NCBI GenBank assembly: GCA_009909005.1
Contig: JAAAOG010000201.1
Coordinates: 1 to 55,736, forward strand
Reading direction: 5' to 3'
Origin: Alphaproteobacteria bacterium
Lineage (GTDB): Bacteria > Pseudomonadota > Alphaproteobacteria > DSM-16000 > Inquilinaceae
DNA: 55,736 nucleotides
In this document: one piece after another, positions 54,791 to 55,736 of the stretch
Layout of the letters: each line of letters begins with the position of its first letter
Position numbering within the stretch: the first letter of the stretch is position 1
Notes under the pieces: generated by a model
Told to the model about the DNA's origin: nothing
Database searches by the model: none
The model's input: the letters and a program-made list of their open reading frames with translations, nothing else
Made by a program: the position numbers and the translations under genes

Positions 54791-55276
54791 ATGGCCGAAG
54801 CCCAGCAGACGCTGCACGACCTCAAGGACCTGGGCGCGCCGCCGGAGGGGGCCGCGGAGCCCGAGCCGCGCGAGCCGGTCATCGACGCCTTCGGCCGCTC
54901 CTATGCCACCGGCCGGCGCAAGGACGCGGTGGCGCGGGCCTGGATCAAGCCGGGCAGCGGCATCATCACCATCAACGGCAAGGCCTTCGAGACCTATTTT
55001 GCCCGCGCCACCTCGCGCATGGTGATCACCCAGCCCTTCCTCATCGCCGACCGGCTGAACCAGTTCGACGTCTATGCGACGGTCACCGGCGGCGGGCTGT
55101 CGGGCCAGGCCGGCGCCATCCGCCACGCCATCAGCCGGGCTCTGACCTATTACGAGCCGGGCCTGCGGACGATCCTGAAGCGCAGCGGCTTCCTCACCCG
55201 CGACAGCCGGGTGGTCGAGCGCAAAAAGTACGGCAAGGCCAAGGCCCGCCGCAGCTTCCAGTTCTCCAAGCGGTAA
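54791..55276 (+). CDS. rpsI: 30S ribosomal protein S9
   Basis: The 161-residue protein has the S9 core: [51 protein letters not shown], and the conserved C-terminus [19 protein letters not shown], whose final basic tail reaches the ribosomal P site. The 40-residue N-terminal extension rich in Glu, Pro and Ala is usual for alphaproteobacterial S9. Confidence 0.98.
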   Translation: MAEAQQTLHDLKDLGAPPEGAAEPEPREPVIDAFGRSYATGRRKDAVARAWIKPGSGIITINGKAFETYFARATSRMVITQPFLIADRLNQFDVYATVTGGGLSGQAGAIRHAISRALTYYEPGLRTILKRSGFLTRDSRVVERKKYGKAKARRSFQFSKR

Positions 55277-55281
55277 GGGGG

Positions 55282-55298
55282 GCGGGCGCAACGCCCGC
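55282..55298 (+). terminator. Hairpin after rpsI
   Basis: GCGGGCG (55282-55288) and CGCCCGC (55292-55298) form a 7-base perfect stem with a CAA loop, six bases after the stop codon. No T-run follows, so it is a weak or Rho-assisted terminator at best. Confidence 0.45.
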
Positions 55299-55433
55299 TT
55301 CGCATGCCGTCCGGATGCGGTGGGGTTGGTGGCGCGGGGCATATTCCCCGCCCAGCCGGCCGGTCGCGACCACTCTCTCGGCAAGGCGTTCCGGCCGGCC
55401 GAAAGCCAACCCGCCCGTGCTGCGCCATGGAGC

Positions 55434-55476
55434 GGCGGCATCCTTGCCGCCGAAAGGGTCGGCTGGAAGCCGACCC
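55434..55476. repeat. Double hairpin between rpsI and nrdJ
   Basis: GGCGGCA-TCCT-TGCCGCC (55434-55451) is followed directly by GGGTCGGC-TGGAA-GCCGACCC (55456-55476). Both stems are perfect. The pair lies between two convergent genes and looks like a dispersed intergenic repeat serving as a two-way terminator. Confidence 0.6.
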
Positions 55477-55499
55477 TCCATGCGGTTTCACCTACAGCC

Positions 55500-55736
55500 T
55501 CAACTACACCCCGATGTCGACCCGCAGGTGTCGCACTTCATGCAGGTGCCGTTGCGGACGAGGGTCAGGTTGCCGCATTCGGTGCAGGGGTCGCCTTCAT
55601 AGCCGCGGGCCCGGGCCTCGCGCCGCCGGTCGGTCTTTGAGGGGGCCGGGCGGCGGGAGAAGGCGAGCGGCGTGACGGTGCCGCGGGCCTCTCCGGCCGG
55701 CTCGCGGGCCGGCGGGGCGGTCGGCTGCGGGGCCGC
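55500..55736 (-). CDS. nrdJ: Adenosylcobalamin-dependent ribonucleotide reductase, C-terminal part
   Basis: Only the last 78 codons are in the window; the gene continues beyond the right edge. ARGYEGDPCTECGNLTL and RNGTCMKCDTCGSTSGCS at the end match the cysteine-rich C-terminal tail of class II (B12-dependent) reductases, which re-reduces the active-site disulphide. The preceding residues form the Ala/Pro-rich flexible linker of alphaproteobacterial NrdJ. The enzyme makes deoxyribonucleotides without needing oxygen. Confidence 0.88.
   Translation of the reverse strand, partial: AAPQPTAPPAREPAGEARGTVTPLAFSRRPAPSKTDRRREARARGYEGDPCTECGNLTLVRNGTCMKCDTCGSTSGCS

Overview
The window is GC-rich bacterial chromosome that reads as an alphaproteobacterium, probably Rhodospirillales-like. 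This is inferred from gene order and protein style: yqeY-type gene/dnaG/rpoD beside carA, rplM-rpsI divergent from a crotonase-family gene, a cobalamin-dependent ribonucleotide reductase (nrdJ), and an RpoD with an acidic insert. No rRNA gene, CRISPR array, integrase or transposase was seen. One tRNA gene, tRNA-Pro(CGG), is present.

Layout. 0.2-4.1 kb: an AT-rich cassette of a Gfo/Idh/MocA oxidoreductase, an unrecognised 552-residue protein and an ATP-grasp ligase. 4.2-7.7 kb: a phnDCEE-type phosphonate/phosphite ABC transporter operon. 8.0-11.6 kb: a three-gene two-component module (membrane histidine kinase, Rcp1-like response regulator, REC-PAS-kinase). 11.8-13.6 kb: a small Cys-rich protein and a two-domain polyphosphate:AMP phosphotransferase. 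13.9-16.3 kb: a second AT-richer patch with a membrane-anchored coiled-coil/collagen-like/46-residue-repeat protein and a small partner. 16.5-19.7 kb: metY with a CoA-binding protein, a DUF29 gene preceded by a truncated DUF29 copy, and a tail-anchored FHA protein.

19.75-30.2 kb holds the most interesting block: three large co-directional genes for a HEPN-DUF499 ATPase, a DUF1156 adenine-type DNA methyltransferase and an SNF2 helicase with a C-terminal DUF3883 domain. It lies directly beyond the 3' end of tRNA-Pro and looks like a methylation-linked anti-phage system of the DUF499/DUF1156/helicase kind. The methyltransferase carries an internal AT-rich patch around its catalytic DPPY motif.

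30.3-38.2 kb: tRNA-Pro, rpoD, dnaG, a yqeY-type gene, carA, an orphan MNT nucleotidyltransferase, a small secreted protein and a DUF4160/DUF2442 pair. 38.3-46.3 kb: the membrane half of a complex I operon, nuoHIJKLMN, with an SDR gene at its end and no nuoA-G in the window. 46.6-48.0 kb: an AT-richer patch with a trypsin-like protease and a small protein resembling the protease's own N-terminal domain. 48.1-53.0 kb: assorted small genes (tandem thioredoxin-fold protein, HMA metal-binding protein, PilZ, DUF2332, secreted Cache protein), with a pair of dispersed hairpin repeats. 53.2-55.7 kb: an ECHDC3-like crotonase, rplM-rpsI behind a clear sigma-70 promoter, and the 3' end of nrdJ.

Family names are from motif recognition by eye and were not checked by database search. 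Starts were chosen from ribosome-binding sites and ATGA/GTGA overlaps where visible.
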